Positions 33,717-42,143 are shown, counted from the first letter of the stretch. The stretch: DNA of 64,000 bases from Arthrobacter terrae (GCF_015708085.1 NZ_JADNYM010000017.1:1-64000), one strand, 5' to 3'. Numbers and translations: made by a program. The notes: generated by a model not told the origin, from the sequence alone.

Positions 33717-35668
33717 CTCAGGACGACGAATAGGGCGGCAAGGACAGTCAGCGCAATGATGGCTTGGGCGTAATACTGGTGAATGAGACCCGTCTGCGGG
33801 CGGCGGGCGGAGCGGGCCAGCTGCCGGAACGTACTGGCAATACCGGCGACGGCGGCACCGATGCCGTGCTCGATGCGTCGGTCGGTGCCCGTAGCGGCTT
33901 TCAGGACAAGTACCGCCGCCGCGTCGATACTGCGGGCCAGTACCCGATCGTCGAACCGGGCCAGGGAAACCGCCAGCGACATGGCCGGGCGGGTGATGAG
34001 CACCGACGCCGCGTGCTCCAGGCCGAGCCAATTACCGAGCCAGGCCGTCAGCCGGTTACCCGCAGGCGCACCCACCAGCATGCCCTCCCTCAACAGCCGC
34101 CGGGTCTGCTGACCGTAAATACCCCCGATGACGGCGAGGGCCAGTATCGCCGAGACGGCCAGTTCCCACGGCGCCGGGGTGGCGGTCTCCGGCAGCCCCA
34201 GCAGGTCCTGCCACCAACGCGAGACGGCGGGCACGCCGGCGACGCCGAATACGACCGCCGCGGTGGCGAGGACGGGCAGGGGCAGTAGCGCCGTGGTAGG
34301 AAGGCGGTGTTGTTGGCGTTTCCCAGCGGCGGCAGCCGGGCCGGCATCGGAAACGGATGCTGCCGGGTTTGCCCGGCCGGAAACCGATGGGGCCGGTTTT
34401 GCCCAGACCACGGCGAGCGCTTTGGCAGCGTAGGCCGCGCTGACGGCGGCTGCGGCGAGCCCCACTATGTAGAGCGCCGGAGATTCCCGCAGAACTCCGG
34501 CAAGGATCTCGTCCTTAGCGGCCCAGACGGACAGCGGCGGCAGGCCACCCAGAGCGAGGGCACCGGCAGTGAACGTGACCCCCGCGGTTCGGTACCCGAG
34601 GACGGATCCGTTCGCAGAGCCGCGGGCCACGCCGCGCAGCTCCAGCAGGTCCCTGGTTCCCAGCGCGGTCAGCCATGCCCCGGCTATCAGGAAGAGCAGG
34701 GACTTCACGGCTGCGTGCGCGACGAACTGGGCGGCCCCGCCAGCGACGCTTCCCGCGCCGGCGGCGAGCACGATGAAGCCGATCTGCGAACACGTGGAGG
34801 CGGCCAGCAGCTGTTTGAGGTCCCGCTGGGCAAAGGCGACGGCGCCCAGCAGCAGGGCCGTCAACGCACCCACCCACGCGACCGCGGGCCCGAGCCACCC
34901 GGTGGCGGCCATCCCCGGTTGAATCCGCAGCAGCAAATATCCCCCCGCGGCAACCATTGTGGCCGAATGCAACAGGGCGGAAACGGGGGAGGGGCCAGCC
35001 ATGGCGTGCGAGAGCCAGAAACTAAAGGGCAGCTGCGCGGACTTCCCCAGCGCGGCCAGGGCCAATCCGGCCAATGCAGCATCCCGCCAGCCACCGGGCA
35101 TCAACGCGAGGGCATCCAGGCGCAGCCCCGCAGCCCCACCGGCCAGGGCCGCTCCGGCGGCCAGATACATGCCCAGGTCTGCCGCCCTGGTGGTGATAAA
35201 CGCCAAGGTCGCGGATCTGACCCGGGCAGCGTCCGGCCACCAGTATCCAATCAACGCATACGAAATGGCGCCCATCAGTTCCCACGAGCCAAGCAGCGTC
35301 AGCATGCCTGTCGATGTGACAGTCATGAGCATGGCGGCAACGAAAAGCAGCATGAGACCGAAAAAGCGCGCTCTGGCTTCCGATGAGGCGAGGTCGGGGC
35401 CGGCGAAGACGATTACGGCCAGGAAGATGCCTGCCACCGTCACCACCGCCGCGGCGGCAAGCCCATCGACGGCCAGACCCGCCGGGATGCCTTCGAGCCC
35501 CGGCACTTGGACGGCGGGCCGCAGGAGCGCAGCGGCCACAGCAAGTCCGAGCAGCACAACGGCGACCAGCACAGACACCGGGGCCGCGGCGCCGTCGGCC
35601 TTCCGTCCGAATACCAGCAGGATTCCGCCGGCAAGTGCGGGAAGAAGAATCAGCAGCCACAGGACCAT
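33713..35668 (-). CDS. nuoL: NuoL-like antiporter subunit
   Basis: A 651-residue protein with about 16 helices. It keeps the essential E130 in LGSWELMGAISYALIGYWW and K209 in KSAQLPFSFWLSHAMAGPSP, followed by VSALLHSATMVAAGGYLLLR. An Ala/Pro/Ser-rich loop (about 425-450) interrupts the C-terminal half. The C-terminus holds the end of the lateral-helix region. Gaps and overlaps are minimal: five bases after nuoK and four overlapping bases with nuoM, so all are co-translated. Confidence 0.9.
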   Translation of the reverse strand: MVLWLLILLPALAGGILLVFGRKADGAAAPVSVLVAVVLLGLAVAAALLRPAVQVPGLEGIPAGLAVDGLAAAAVVTVAGIFLAVIVFAGPDLASSEARARFFGLMLLFVAAMLMTVTSTGMLTLLGSWELMGAISYALIGYWWPDAARVRSATLAFITTRAADLGMYLAAGAALAGGAAGLRLDALALMPGGWRDAALAGLALAALGKSAQLPFSFWLSHAMAGPSPVSALLHSATMVAAGGYLLLRIQPGMAATGWLGPAVAWVGALTALLLGAVAFAQRDLKQLLAASTCSQIGFIVLAAGAGSVAGGAAQFVAHAAVKSLLFLIAGAWLTALGTRDLLELRGVARGSANGSVLGYRTAGVTFTAGALALGGLPPLSVWAAKDEILAGVLRESPALYIVGLAAAAVSAAYAAKALAVVWAKPAPSVSGRANPAASVSDAGPAAAAGKRQQHRLPTTALLPLPVLATAAVVFGVAGVPAVSRWWQDLLGLPETATPAPWELAVSAILALAVIGGIYGQQTRRLLREGMLVGAPAGNRLTAWLGNWLGLEHAASVLITRPAMSLAVSLARFDDRVLARSIDAAAVLVLKAATGTDRRIEHGIGAAVAGIASTFRQLARSARRPQTGLIHQYYAQAIIALTVLAALFVVLR

Positions 35669-35673
35669 GCCGG

Positions 35674-35979
35674 TTAGCCCGCCAGATCCGAGGCGGAATC
35701 AGCCATGTCCACATCGCGGGCGCGGAAAATGGCAGTGGTGATGGCAAACCCCATGGCCATTTCAATCGCCATCGCGCTGATGGCAACCAACACCAGGACC
35801 TGTCCGTCGGGTCGTCCGGACGCGGCGAAGAACCAGAATGCGGCGACGGCGACGATAATGCCGTTGATGGCGAGTTCGAGCCCCATTAAGATCATCACGA
35901 TTGACTGCTGGCTCAGCAGGCCGTAAAGGCCCACTGCGAACAGGGCCGCGGCCAGGAGGAGGAACAACTGCAGCGTCAT
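35674..35979 (-). CDS. nuoK: NuoK-like membrane subunit
   Basis: A 101-residue protein with three helices. Both conserved buried Glu residues are present: E35 in MGLELAINGIIV and E73 in AMAIEMAMGFAI. The DGQVLVLVAIS motif before the third helix is also kept. These Glu residues belong to the central proton path of complex I. The start overlaps the nuoJ stop by four bases. Confidence 0.92.
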   Translation of the reverse strand: MTLQLFLLLAAALFAVGLYGLLSQQSIVMILMGLELAINGIIVAVAAFWFFAASGRPDGQVLVLVAISAMAIEMAMGFAITTAIFRARDVDMADSASDLAG

Positions 35980-36572
35980 TTGCCCAGCCCTCCCCGCACC
36001 GGGTCGTCCGCCGGTCTGCGCTGCAGATCATCGCCGAACCTGTCATAACGGCCGCGATGGGTAGAGAGGACGACGACGGCGACCATGCTGGCGAACAGGG
36101 CCAGACCGATGACGATCATCACCAGCATATGCGGGCCCATCAGGTCCAGCCCGAGTGCCAGGGTCGGATCAGCCGCCGACCTGCCCCCCGTCGTCGTCGA
36201 TCCCGAAACTGCCGCCTCCGCGGTTCCCGACGGCCAGGGGGTGAAGAGAGCCCCGGCTGCGAGCAGGACGAAGACCGCCGCCGCTATGACAAGCGACATT
36301 TTGTTGTTGTGGACCATTTTCATCGGCATGAGTCCGGCCGGGTTCATCATGTACATGACCATGAAGACGGCCATGATCATCATTTCCATCACCATCATCA
36401 GAATCACCAGTATCCCGAGGTAGGACAGGCCCAGCAGCAGGATCGGGACGGCCGCGAAAATAAAGGATGCCAGCAGCGCAAGGGTGGCCCGCGCCATAGA
36501 GTCCACCCGGAACACCGCGATGCCCGCCGCCACCGCCCCGACGGCGCAGATCAGGAAAATTACCGTCTGCAA
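35976..36572 (-). CDS. nuoJ: NuoJ-like membrane subunit with an extreme Met-rich transmembrane stretch
   Basis: A 198-residue protein. A TTG at 36572, six bases after GAGGAGG, is the best start; the longer frame to 36605 would overlap nuoH. The helix that in normal NuoJ carries the Tyr/Gly pi-bulge (VYAGAVMVLF-type) is here replaced by a run at residues 59-92 with 14 Met, including MMVMEMMIM and MKMVHNNKM. An Ala/Ser/Thr-rich loop follows and then two further helices. Met clusters of this kind are typical of Cu(I) pathways. The surrounding copper genes make metal binding a reasonable inference. Confidence 0.85.
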   Translation of the reverse strand: MQTVIFLICAVGAVAAGIAVFRVDSMARATLALLASFIFAAVPILLLGLSYLGILVILMMVMEMMIMAVFMVMYMMNPAGLMPMKMVHNNKMSLVIAAAVFVLLAAGALFTPWPSGTAEAAVSGSTTTGGRSAADPTLALGLDLMGPHMLVMIVIGLALFASMVAVVVLSTHRGRYDRFGDDLQRRPADDPVRGGLGK

Positions 36573-36582
36573 TGTTGCCTCC

Positions 36583-37521
36583 TCACATCCATCCGACAAG
36601 GACAAAAATCGATACGGCCAGCGCCTGGAGAATGGTCAGCGGCAACAGGACCAGCCAGCTGACCTCGGTGAAACGTTCCATCCGCACCGCCGGCACCCGG
36701 TGGCCGATCCAGACCAGGACCGCCAGGACCGCTGCCGTTTTGAGCAGGATCCAGGCCCCGGCCGGCAGCAGCGGGCCGGCACCACCGCCCAGGAACAGCG
36801 GAACGGACATGGCGGCGCCGGCCGTCAGCAGCAGGTACCTGCCGGCGAGGAGCAGTAACCTGTCGATTCCGGATAATTCGGCTGCCGCCCCGCCGGCGAT
36901 CTCCCTGCCGATTGGTTGATCGAACGGGCCCCAGAAGGCAAACCCCAGCGCCGAGAGCAGGAAAACCAGGAACGCCGCGGGCATGTACACCACGAACCAT
37001 AGGTGTCCGGGTAGTCCCTGCACCGCGGCAATGTCGCTGACGCGCAGCGACCCGGCGCCCACGGCGGCCGTGATCAACGCGAACATGTGCGGGAGTTCGT
37101 AGGCCAGCCCCTGTGCCAGGAAACGGTTGGCTCCCACCAGGCCCCAGCTGGAATTGGATCCCCAGCCGACCATCCACACTGCGGCCCAGGCCAGGACCTC
37201 CATGGCGTTGAACCAGACCACACCGACGGACAAATCACTGATGGCGTGCTGTCCGAGCGGGATCACCAGAACGGACATCAGCGCCGCCAGCGGCAGCAGC
37301 CCGGTGCCGATCCTGGCGAGCAGGGTGTCAGCGCCGGGAGTGACGCTGCGCTGGCGGATCAGCAGCCGGGCCGTCTCCTGGCCGGGCAACGTCAGCGCCG
37401 CTACCGCTGACGTTCCACTTTCGCGGGCGCTCATTGCAGCGGACAAGGCTGCAGCCGCGTAGGCCAGCACGCCAAGGACGACGAAGCCGCCGATGATACT
37501 CCACAGCAGCGCGCTATCCAT
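36583..37521 (-). CDS. nuoH: NuoH-like membrane subunit with an altered quinone-site loop
   Basis: A 312-residue protein with about eight helices, starting at the ATG at 37521. Recognisable NuoH segments are VGWGSNSSWGLVGANRFLAQ, LAYELPHMFAL, and PFDQPIGREIAGGAAAELSG, corresponding to the conserved PFDLPE...E(Y)SG loop. The N-terminal RTGPNRVGP-type loop that lines the quinone entrance is missing; the matching region reads SGTSAVAALTLPGQETARLL. It therefore keeps the membrane anchor role but may not bind quinone normally. The start overlaps the preceding gene by eight bases. Confidence 0.88.
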   Translation of the reverse strand: MDSALLWSIIGGFVVLGVLAYAAAALSAAMSARESGTSAVAALTLPGQETARLLIRQRSVTPGADTLLARIGTGLLPLAALMSVLVIPLGQHAISDLSVGVVWFNAMEVLAWAAVWMVGWGSNSSWGLVGANRFLAQGLAYELPHMFALITAAVGAGSLRVSDIAAVQGLPGHLWFVVYMPAAFLVFLLSALGFAFWGPFDQPIGREIAGGAAAELSGIDRLLLLAGRYLLLTAGAAMSVPLFLGGGAGPLLPAGAWILLKTAAVLAVLVWIGHRVPAVRMERFTEVSWLVLLPLTILQALAVSIFVLVGWM

Positions 37522-38701
37522 CTGACTTCCTCGGCGCCGCTGCGTGCGCCTGCAGCGCTTCGATGTCGGGATCCAGCGAGGCCACAATCAGCCGGACCGC
37601 CGCAAGCTCTTGACCGACGAGCAAGTGGGGCAAAACGGTCAACGCGGCCCGGGCGCTTGCAGCACGACTGGTAACGACAGCTTCCCGCGCATCTGTGGAA
37701 ACGGGATCGAGGACAACGGCAATGTCATCCACCCAGCGCAGCACGCGCGCGGTGACGTCGCCGACCAACGTCAGCGGAACGCCGTCATCGAGTTGGCCAG
37801 GGCCCAGCTGGCCAAGACCCGCAACGGACCAACGCAGCACCCGCGAACGCCCAACTGCTCGCAGCCAGCGCCTCGACCGGGGATCAATCGCGCGGCTTCG
37901 AGCTGCCGGATGGGCGGCACCAGCGAGCAGTTCATCGCGCAGCCGCCGGACAATGCGGGCAGCGGACGGCCATCCGGCCACATTCAGGAACCGCTGCAGT
38001 GAATCCGCCGCCGCGGCCGCGTTGACGAGTTCGACATGTTCGATCGGCTCCGACTGAGCAGCCTCACCGATCAGATCTGCCCAGAAGGAGGAGATCGGGG
38101 GCCCATCCGCCGCGCCGTCCAGCACGGATATCCCAGCCCTTTGGGCCACATCGCCTTGCAGGACCAACCGGACCACCAACCCGGAGGGCCAATCCGATAG
38201 GGCGGGTCCCAGGACCAAATGCAACTGGTCAAGCTTTAGCCCATCGCGGTCGGCGCCGCGGTCCGCCATCGGCAGGCCGCCCGGCAGTTCCATGTCCATG
38301 TCCATATCCATGCCGGTCTTGTCTGAGTCTGAGCCGGCCATATCCATGTCCATCGGCGCGGCATCCGGCCGATCGACTTCGAGCCGCCGTAGCCCCTCCA
38401 GATCCCGGAGTGCTGCGACGGCGGCGTCCAGGCAGGCGGACGCAGCGTCCGGGTCAGGAACCAGGGTCCTGGTCCGTGGGGCCGGCAACTGCTCCCACAC
38501 CCGCCCGGCCACCGCACCGAACTCCTTGCCACCAGAGCCACACAGCACCAGCATGTCCGCGTCTGCCGGGCTCAGCGCCTCGGACCAGCCGCGCTCGCGG
38601 ATTTGCTGCTCCACCGCCAGGCGCACCGCCGTGAAACCAGGGGCCGTGATCACGAAAGGGTGCGGAACGCCGAGCGCGAGCAGCCGGGCGGTCAAGTCCA
38701 C
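37514..38701 (-). CDS. Fused, degenerate NuoB/NuoD-like protein with Met/Asp-rich linker
   Basis: A 395-residue soluble protein from the GTG at 38701 (GGAAGGAG upstream, 10-base overlap with nuoA). Residues 40-80 read like the second half of NuoB (SPADADMLVLCGS, then GRVWEQLPAPRTRTLV). The four N2-cluster Cys are absent; only C54 and C90 exist. Residues 117-145 are Met/Asp-rich with eight Met. Residues 156-395 follow NuoD in outline: LHLVLGPALSDWPSGLVVRL for the NMGPQHPSTHG strand region, DSLQRFLNVAGWPSAARIVR for the AVEKL helix, and GVPLTLVGDVTARVLRWVDD for the GDVYAR segment. The quinone-site His is not seen. I infer a redox-dead connector. Confidence 0.65.
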   Translation of the reverse strand: MDLTARLLALGVPHPFVITAPGFTAVRLAVEQQIRERGWSEALSPADADMLVLCGSGGKEFGAVAGRVWEQLPAPRTRTLVPDPDAASACLDAAVAALRDLEGLRRLEVDRPDAAPMDMDMAGSDSDKTGMDMDMDMELPGGLPMADRGADRDGLKLDQLHLVLGPALSDWPSGLVVRLVLQGDVAQRAGISVLDGAADGPPISSFWADLIGEAAQSEPIEHVELVNAAAAADSLQRFLNVAGWPSAARIVRRLRDELLAGAAHPAARSRAIDPRSRRWLRAVGRSRVLRWSVAGLGQLGPGQLDDGVPLTLVGDVTARVLRWVDDIAVVLDPVSTDAREAVVTSRAASARAALTVLPHLLVGQELAAVRLIVASLDPDIEALQAHAAAPRKSDG

Positions 38702-39039
38702 CGGAACGCTCCTTCCCGCCACGCGTAAACGACTGCTGAAAACAGCACAGCCAGGAAGGCGAACATTTCCACCACTGCTCCGGCACCCATCCGATCCACC
38801 ACCAACACCCAGGGATACATGAAAACCATCTCCATATCGAAGGCCAGGAAGAGCACGGCGACTGGGTACCAACGCACATGGAAGCGGGAGACGGCGTGCT
38901 CGCTGGGCGCGATCCCGGACAGGAACGGCTCCCGGGAACGCGGCTGGCGGATCACTCGGAGCGAAGCCGACAGGACGCAAACAGCCAGGATAATGACCGC
39001 AGCGATGCCAAAGACCAGCAGAGCTGCTCCGAATTCCAT
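38692..39039 (-). CDS. nuoA: NuoA-like membrane subunit
   Basis: A 115-residue protein with three helices, starting at the ATG at 39039 after GGGGGACGG. The family core is intact: RFHVRWYPVAVLFLAFDMEM, with the conserved acidic pair D68 and E70, then VFMYPWVLVV. The usual ECG(F/I) motif in the loop after helix 1 is replaced by FLSGIAPSE, so the cysteine there is lost. It is the first gene of the complex-I-like run, 126 bp after copA on the same strand. Confidence 0.92.
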   Translation of the reverse strand: MEFGAALLVFGIAAVIILAVCVLSASLRVIRQPRSREPFLSGIAPSEHAVSRFHVRWYPVAVLFLAFDMEMVFMYPWVLVVDRMGAGAVVEMFAFLAVLFSAVVYAWREGAFRWT

Positions 39040-39071
39040 CCCGTCCCCCTTCGTGGTTTCGCCTTGTCTTC

Positions 39072-39116
39072 GGTCCACGCGGTCCTGGTCCACGCGGTCC
39101 TGGTCCACGCGGTCCT
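39072..39116. repeat. Three perfect 15-bp tandem repeats between copA and nuoA
   Basis: The unit GGTCCACGCGGTCCT occurs three times without change, followed by a partial copy. It occupies the centre of the 126-bp copA-nuoA gap. In the nuoA leader RNA it would read as repeats of AGGACCGCGTGGACC. No promoter was recognised in the gap, so the repeats may act in read-through transcripts (processing, stability or protein binding), or may simply be expansion by slippage. Confidence 0.85.
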
Positions 39117-39165
39117 GGTTCCACACGGCTGCCCTGCGCGCCTGCGCCATTCGTACTTGTCAGTA

Positions 39166-41463
39166 TTACTTGCCGAACCGCCGCAGCCGCAGGGAATTGG
39201 TGACCACGAGCACCGAGCTGGCGGCCATGGCGGCGCCGGCGATCATTGGATTCAGCAGTCCCAGCGCTGCGACCGGGATGCCGATGGCGTTGTAGAAAAA
39301 GGCCCAGAAGAGGTTCGTCTTAATGGTCCCGAGGGTTTTGCGGGAGAGTTCGATGGCCTGCGCCACTTGGGCGAGGTCATTGCCCATTACGGTCAGGTCC
39401 GCCGCCTCGATCGCGACATCTGTGCCGGATCCCATGGCGATGCCCAGATCAGCCTGCGCAAGCGCTGCTGCATCATTGACGCCGTCGCCTGCCATCGCCA
39501 CCGTGGCGCCTTCTGCCTGGAGACGCTTGACGGCGTCGACCTTGCCTTCCGGCAGTACGCCGGCATAGACATCCTCCGGCGCGATGCCGACGACGGCGGC
39601 CACCTGGGCTGCGGCGGCGGCGTTGTCTCCGGTGAGCAGGATGGGCCGCAATCCCAGCGTCTTGAGCCTGGCAATGGCGGCCGCCGATCCGTCCTTAATG
39701 GTATCGGCAAGGCTGATGATGCCCTCCGGGGTTCCGTCCACGGCCACCCAGATGGCTGTGGCGCCGGTCTGCTCCGCGCTGAGCAGTGTTTTCTGCTGGG
39801 AGTCAGTGGTTTCGATCCCGTTTTCCCTCAGCCATCCTGCCCGCCCGGCCACAACAACGTGCCCGTCAACCGTGCCTCGGACGCCGCCGCCGGGAGCCGA
39901 TTCGAACCCCTTCACCGCAGCGCGGCCCGCTCCAGCTGGCCGTCCTTCCGCGGCCGCCGCCGCGATGGCGCGGGCGATCGGATGTTCGCTGGCCGATTCG
40001 ATGGCTCCGGCCAAACGCAGCACCTCGGCTTCCCCTCGCTGACCCAGTGTCACGATGCCGGTGACGGCGAGTTTGCCTTGGGTGACGGTGCCGGTCTTGT
40101 CCAACAGAATGGTATCGACCGTGCGGGTGTCTTCGAGAACCTGCGGGCCCTTGATCAGGATGCCCAGTTGGGCGCCGCGGCCGGTCCCCGTGAGCAGGCC
40201 GACGGGAGTGGCCAGGCCGAGGGCGCAGGGACACGCGATCACCAGGACGGCGACGGCGGCGGTGAAGGCGCTTTGGATGTCGCCGCTGAGCAGCAGCCAC
40301 AGGATAAATGTCAGGATGGCGAGGCCGAGCACGATCGGTACGAAGACGGCACTGATCCGGTCCGCCAACCGGGCGATGGGCGCCTTGCCGGACTGGGCCT
40401 GACTGACCAGACGCCCCATCTGGGCCAGCGTCGTTTCGCTGCCCACGCGGGTGGCCTTGACCAGCAGGCGCCCGGAGGTATTAATGGTGGCGCCGGTGAC
40501 CGTGTCATCCACGTCCACGTCGACCGGCATCGATTCTCCCGTGATCAGGGACGCGTCCACCGCGGACCGGCCCTCGACGACGATGCCGTCAGTGGCGATC
40601 TTTTCACCTGGCCGGACGACAAAGATGTCCTCTGCCACGAGGTCTGCGGCTGGAACGCTGACCTCGGCGCCGTCGCGGATCACCGTGGCGTCTTTAGCAC
40701 CCAGACTCAGCAGTGCCTTCAGTGCGTCGCCGGCCTTCGCCTTGGCCTTCGCTTCCAGGTAACGGCCCAGGAGCAGGAAGGTGACAACTATCGCGGCGAC
40801 CTCAAAATACAGTTCCGCATGGCCGCCCATTTCAGGGTGCGCAGTCATGGTCGGATCCGCCGTAAGCATGACGGCGGAAAATAGGTAGGAGGCCGTTACG
40901 CCCAGGGAAACCAGGGTGTCCATGGTGGAGGAGAAATGCCGGGCGTTGATGGCGGCGGCGCGGTGAAATGGCCAGGCCGACCATGTCACCACCGGCAGGG
41001 CCAGCAGGCCTACAACCCAGCCCCAGTTGGGGAACTGCAGGGGAGGGAACATTGAGATCAGAAATACCGGCACGCTGAGCACCGAGGCGAGTATCAGCCG
41101 CGGCCGTAATTGCGCAGCCACGCTCACAGCGGGTTCCTCCGCCGCTCGACCAGGGACGCCCGCGGGCGCGTAGAGATCCGGCATCGCGCCGTCGTCGTCC
41201 GCTGCGCTCGCCCTATCAGGCAGGCCCTTCAGCGTGGCCTTGTAGCCCGTGGCGTTGACGGTGTCGAGGATCTGCTGATCGCTCACGCCCTCCGGAACGG
41301 TCACCCGGGCTGACTCCAGCGGCAGATTCACCGCCGCCTGCACGCCGTCGAGCTTTCCGAGTTTGCGCTCCACCCGGCTCACACAGGAGGCACATGTCAT
41401 GCCCTCAATCTCCAGGTCAATGACCCGGCTGAGCGGCTGGTGCAGCAGTTTTTCGGTGCTCAT
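39166..41463 (-). CDS. copA: Copper-exporting P1B-type ATPase
   Basis: A 765-residue Cu(I) pump. There is one N-terminal HMA domain (GMTCASC, Cys 24 and 27), then eight membrane helices. The membrane metal site is CPCALGLATP, phosphorylation is at Asp in DKTGTVTQGKLAVTGI, the ATP-binding HP motif is in SASEHPIARAI, and the hinge is MAGDGVNDAAALAQADLGIA. The final helix has MAASSVLVVTNSLRLRR, giving the P1B-1 motif set for Cu(I)/Ag(I). It follows copZ by 51 bp under CsoR control and precedes the complex-I-like genes on the same strand. Confidence 0.96.
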   Translation of the reverse strand: MSTEKLLHQPLSRVIDLEIEGMTCASCVSRVERKLGKLDGVQAAVNLPLESARVTVPEGVSDQQILDTVNATGYKATLKGLPDRASAADDDGAMPDLYAPAGVPGRAAEEPAVSVAAQLRPRLILASVLSVPVFLISMFPPLQFPNWGWVVGLLALPVVTWSAWPFHRAAAINARHFSSTMDTLVSLGVTASYLFSAVMLTADPTMTAHPEMGGHAELYFEVAAIVVTFLLLGRYLEAKAKAKAGDALKALLSLGAKDATVIRDGAEVSVPAADLVAEDIFVVRPGEKIATDGIVVEGRSAVDASLITGESMPVDVDVDDTVTGATINTSGRLLVKATRVGSETTLAQMGRLVSQAQSGKAPIARLADRISAVFVPIVLGLAILTFILWLLLSGDIQSAFTAAVAVLVIACPCALGLATPVGLLTGTGRGAQLGILIKGPQVLEDTRTVDTILLDKTGTVTQGKLAVTGIVTLGQRGEAEVLRLAGAIESASEHPIARAIAAAAAEGRPAGAGRAAVKGFESAPGGGVRGTVDGHVVVAGRAGWLRENGIETTDSQQKTLLSAEQTGATAIWVAVDGTPEGIISLADTIKDGSAAAIARLKTLGLRPILLTGDNAAAAAQVAAVVGIAPEDVYAGVLPEGKVDAVKRLQAEGATVAMAGDGVNDAAALAQADLGIAMGSGTDVAIEAADLTVMGNDLAQVAQAIELSRKTLGTIKTNLFWAFFYNAIGIPVAALGLLNPMIAGAAMAASSVLVVTNSLRLRRFGK

Positions 41464-41514
41464 GGCAATTCCTCCGGAGGTGGTGGCTCGTTTGCGGCTG
41501 GGAGAAGCAGTTGG

Positions 41515-41745
41515 TTAGGCGTCGTTGGCGACGACGAGGTAGCCGGCCTCGGCGACCGCCTCGCCGATCTCCTCCGGCGAAATTGTCAGGTGGGAGATCA
41601 CAGTGGCGGTGGAGATCCCCTCGGCGGCCAGATCTATGGTGACGTCGTCGACGCCCTTAAGCGAAGTGAGTTCTTCCGTAACGGCCCGGACGCAGTGTCC
41701 GCAGGTCATGCCGGAAATGCTGACGGTAGTGGTAATGGCATTCAT
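41515..41745 (-). CDS. copZ: Copper chaperone CopZ (heavy-metal-associated domain)
   Basis: A 76-residue single HMA domain, started at the ATG at 41745; the longer frame to 41832 overlaps csoR and lacks family similarity. The Cu(I) site is GMTCGHC with Cys 15 and 18, and the fold ends with the usual EAVAEAGYLV. It carries Cu(I) to the CopA HMA domain and possibly to CsoR. It is encoded between csoR and copA. Confidence 0.94.
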   Translation of the reverse strand: MNAITTTVSISGMTCGHCVRAVTEELTSLKGVDDVTIDLAAEGISTATVISHLTISPEEIGEAVAEAGYLVVANDA

Positions 41746-41776
41746 GATGGTTCTTTCCTGTCGGTAGCGGTAGCAA

Positions 41777-42112
41777 CTAGCGCAAAAGCCGCCCAATGGC
41801 GTCGGTGGCTTCCTTGACTTTTGATTGGACAATCTCCGGATCCCCGGTTTTGTCCGACTCGCGGGCTGCGCCCACGACGCAATGGGCTATGTGGTCTTCG
41901 ATCAGACCGAGGCTCAATGCGTGGAGCGCCTTATTGATTGCGGCCGCCTGTGTGAGGATGTCGATGCAGTATTTGTCCTCGTCCACCATCCGGGCGATAC
42001 CGCGGACCTGGCCCTCAATCCGTTTTAACCGGCGCAGATATGCATCCTTGTCCGTGGTGTAGCCGTGGTCAAGGTGTTGGTCGGCCGTCTCGCTGATGGT
42101 GGTGTCGCTCAT
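41777..42112 (-). CDS. csoR: Copper-sensing repressor CsoR
   Basis: A 111-residue all-helical repressor (DUF156). The Cu(I) ligands have exact family spacing: C49 in DKYCIDILTQ, then H74 and C78 in EDHIAHCVV (25 and 4 residues apart). RRLKRIEGQVRGIARMVDED is the DNA-contacting N-terminal helix. Cu(I) binding releases it from DNA, inducing csoR-copZ-copA. A strong matching operator lies 32 bp upstream of its start. Confidence 0.96.
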   Translation of the reverse strand: MSDTTISETADQHLDHGYTTDKDAYLRRLKRIEGQVRGIARMVDEDKYCIDILTQAAAINKALHALSLGLIEDHIAHCVVGAARESDKTGDPEIVQSKVKEATDAIGRLLR

Positions 42113-42143
42113 GATGGTTCCTTCCCTGGGCTTCGCTTATATA

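Noticed and set aside
33717-34031. N-terminal extension of nuoM
   Set aside because: The extension lies wholly inside nuoL and is Arg/Pro-rich; the GTG at 33716 gives the standard NuoM N-terminus.
30619-39039. Ordinary NADH:quinone oxidoreductase (complex I) operon
   Set aside because: NuoC, E, F, G and I are missing, the NuoB/D-like protein lacks the N2 cysteines, and NuoH lacks the usual quinone-entry loop, so NADH oxidation by this set alone is not credible.
38878-40884. A 668-codon plus-strand open frame over nuoA and copA
   Set aside because: It is antisense to clear copA and nuoA coding sequence, has no family similarity, and is a by-product of GC-rich codon use.
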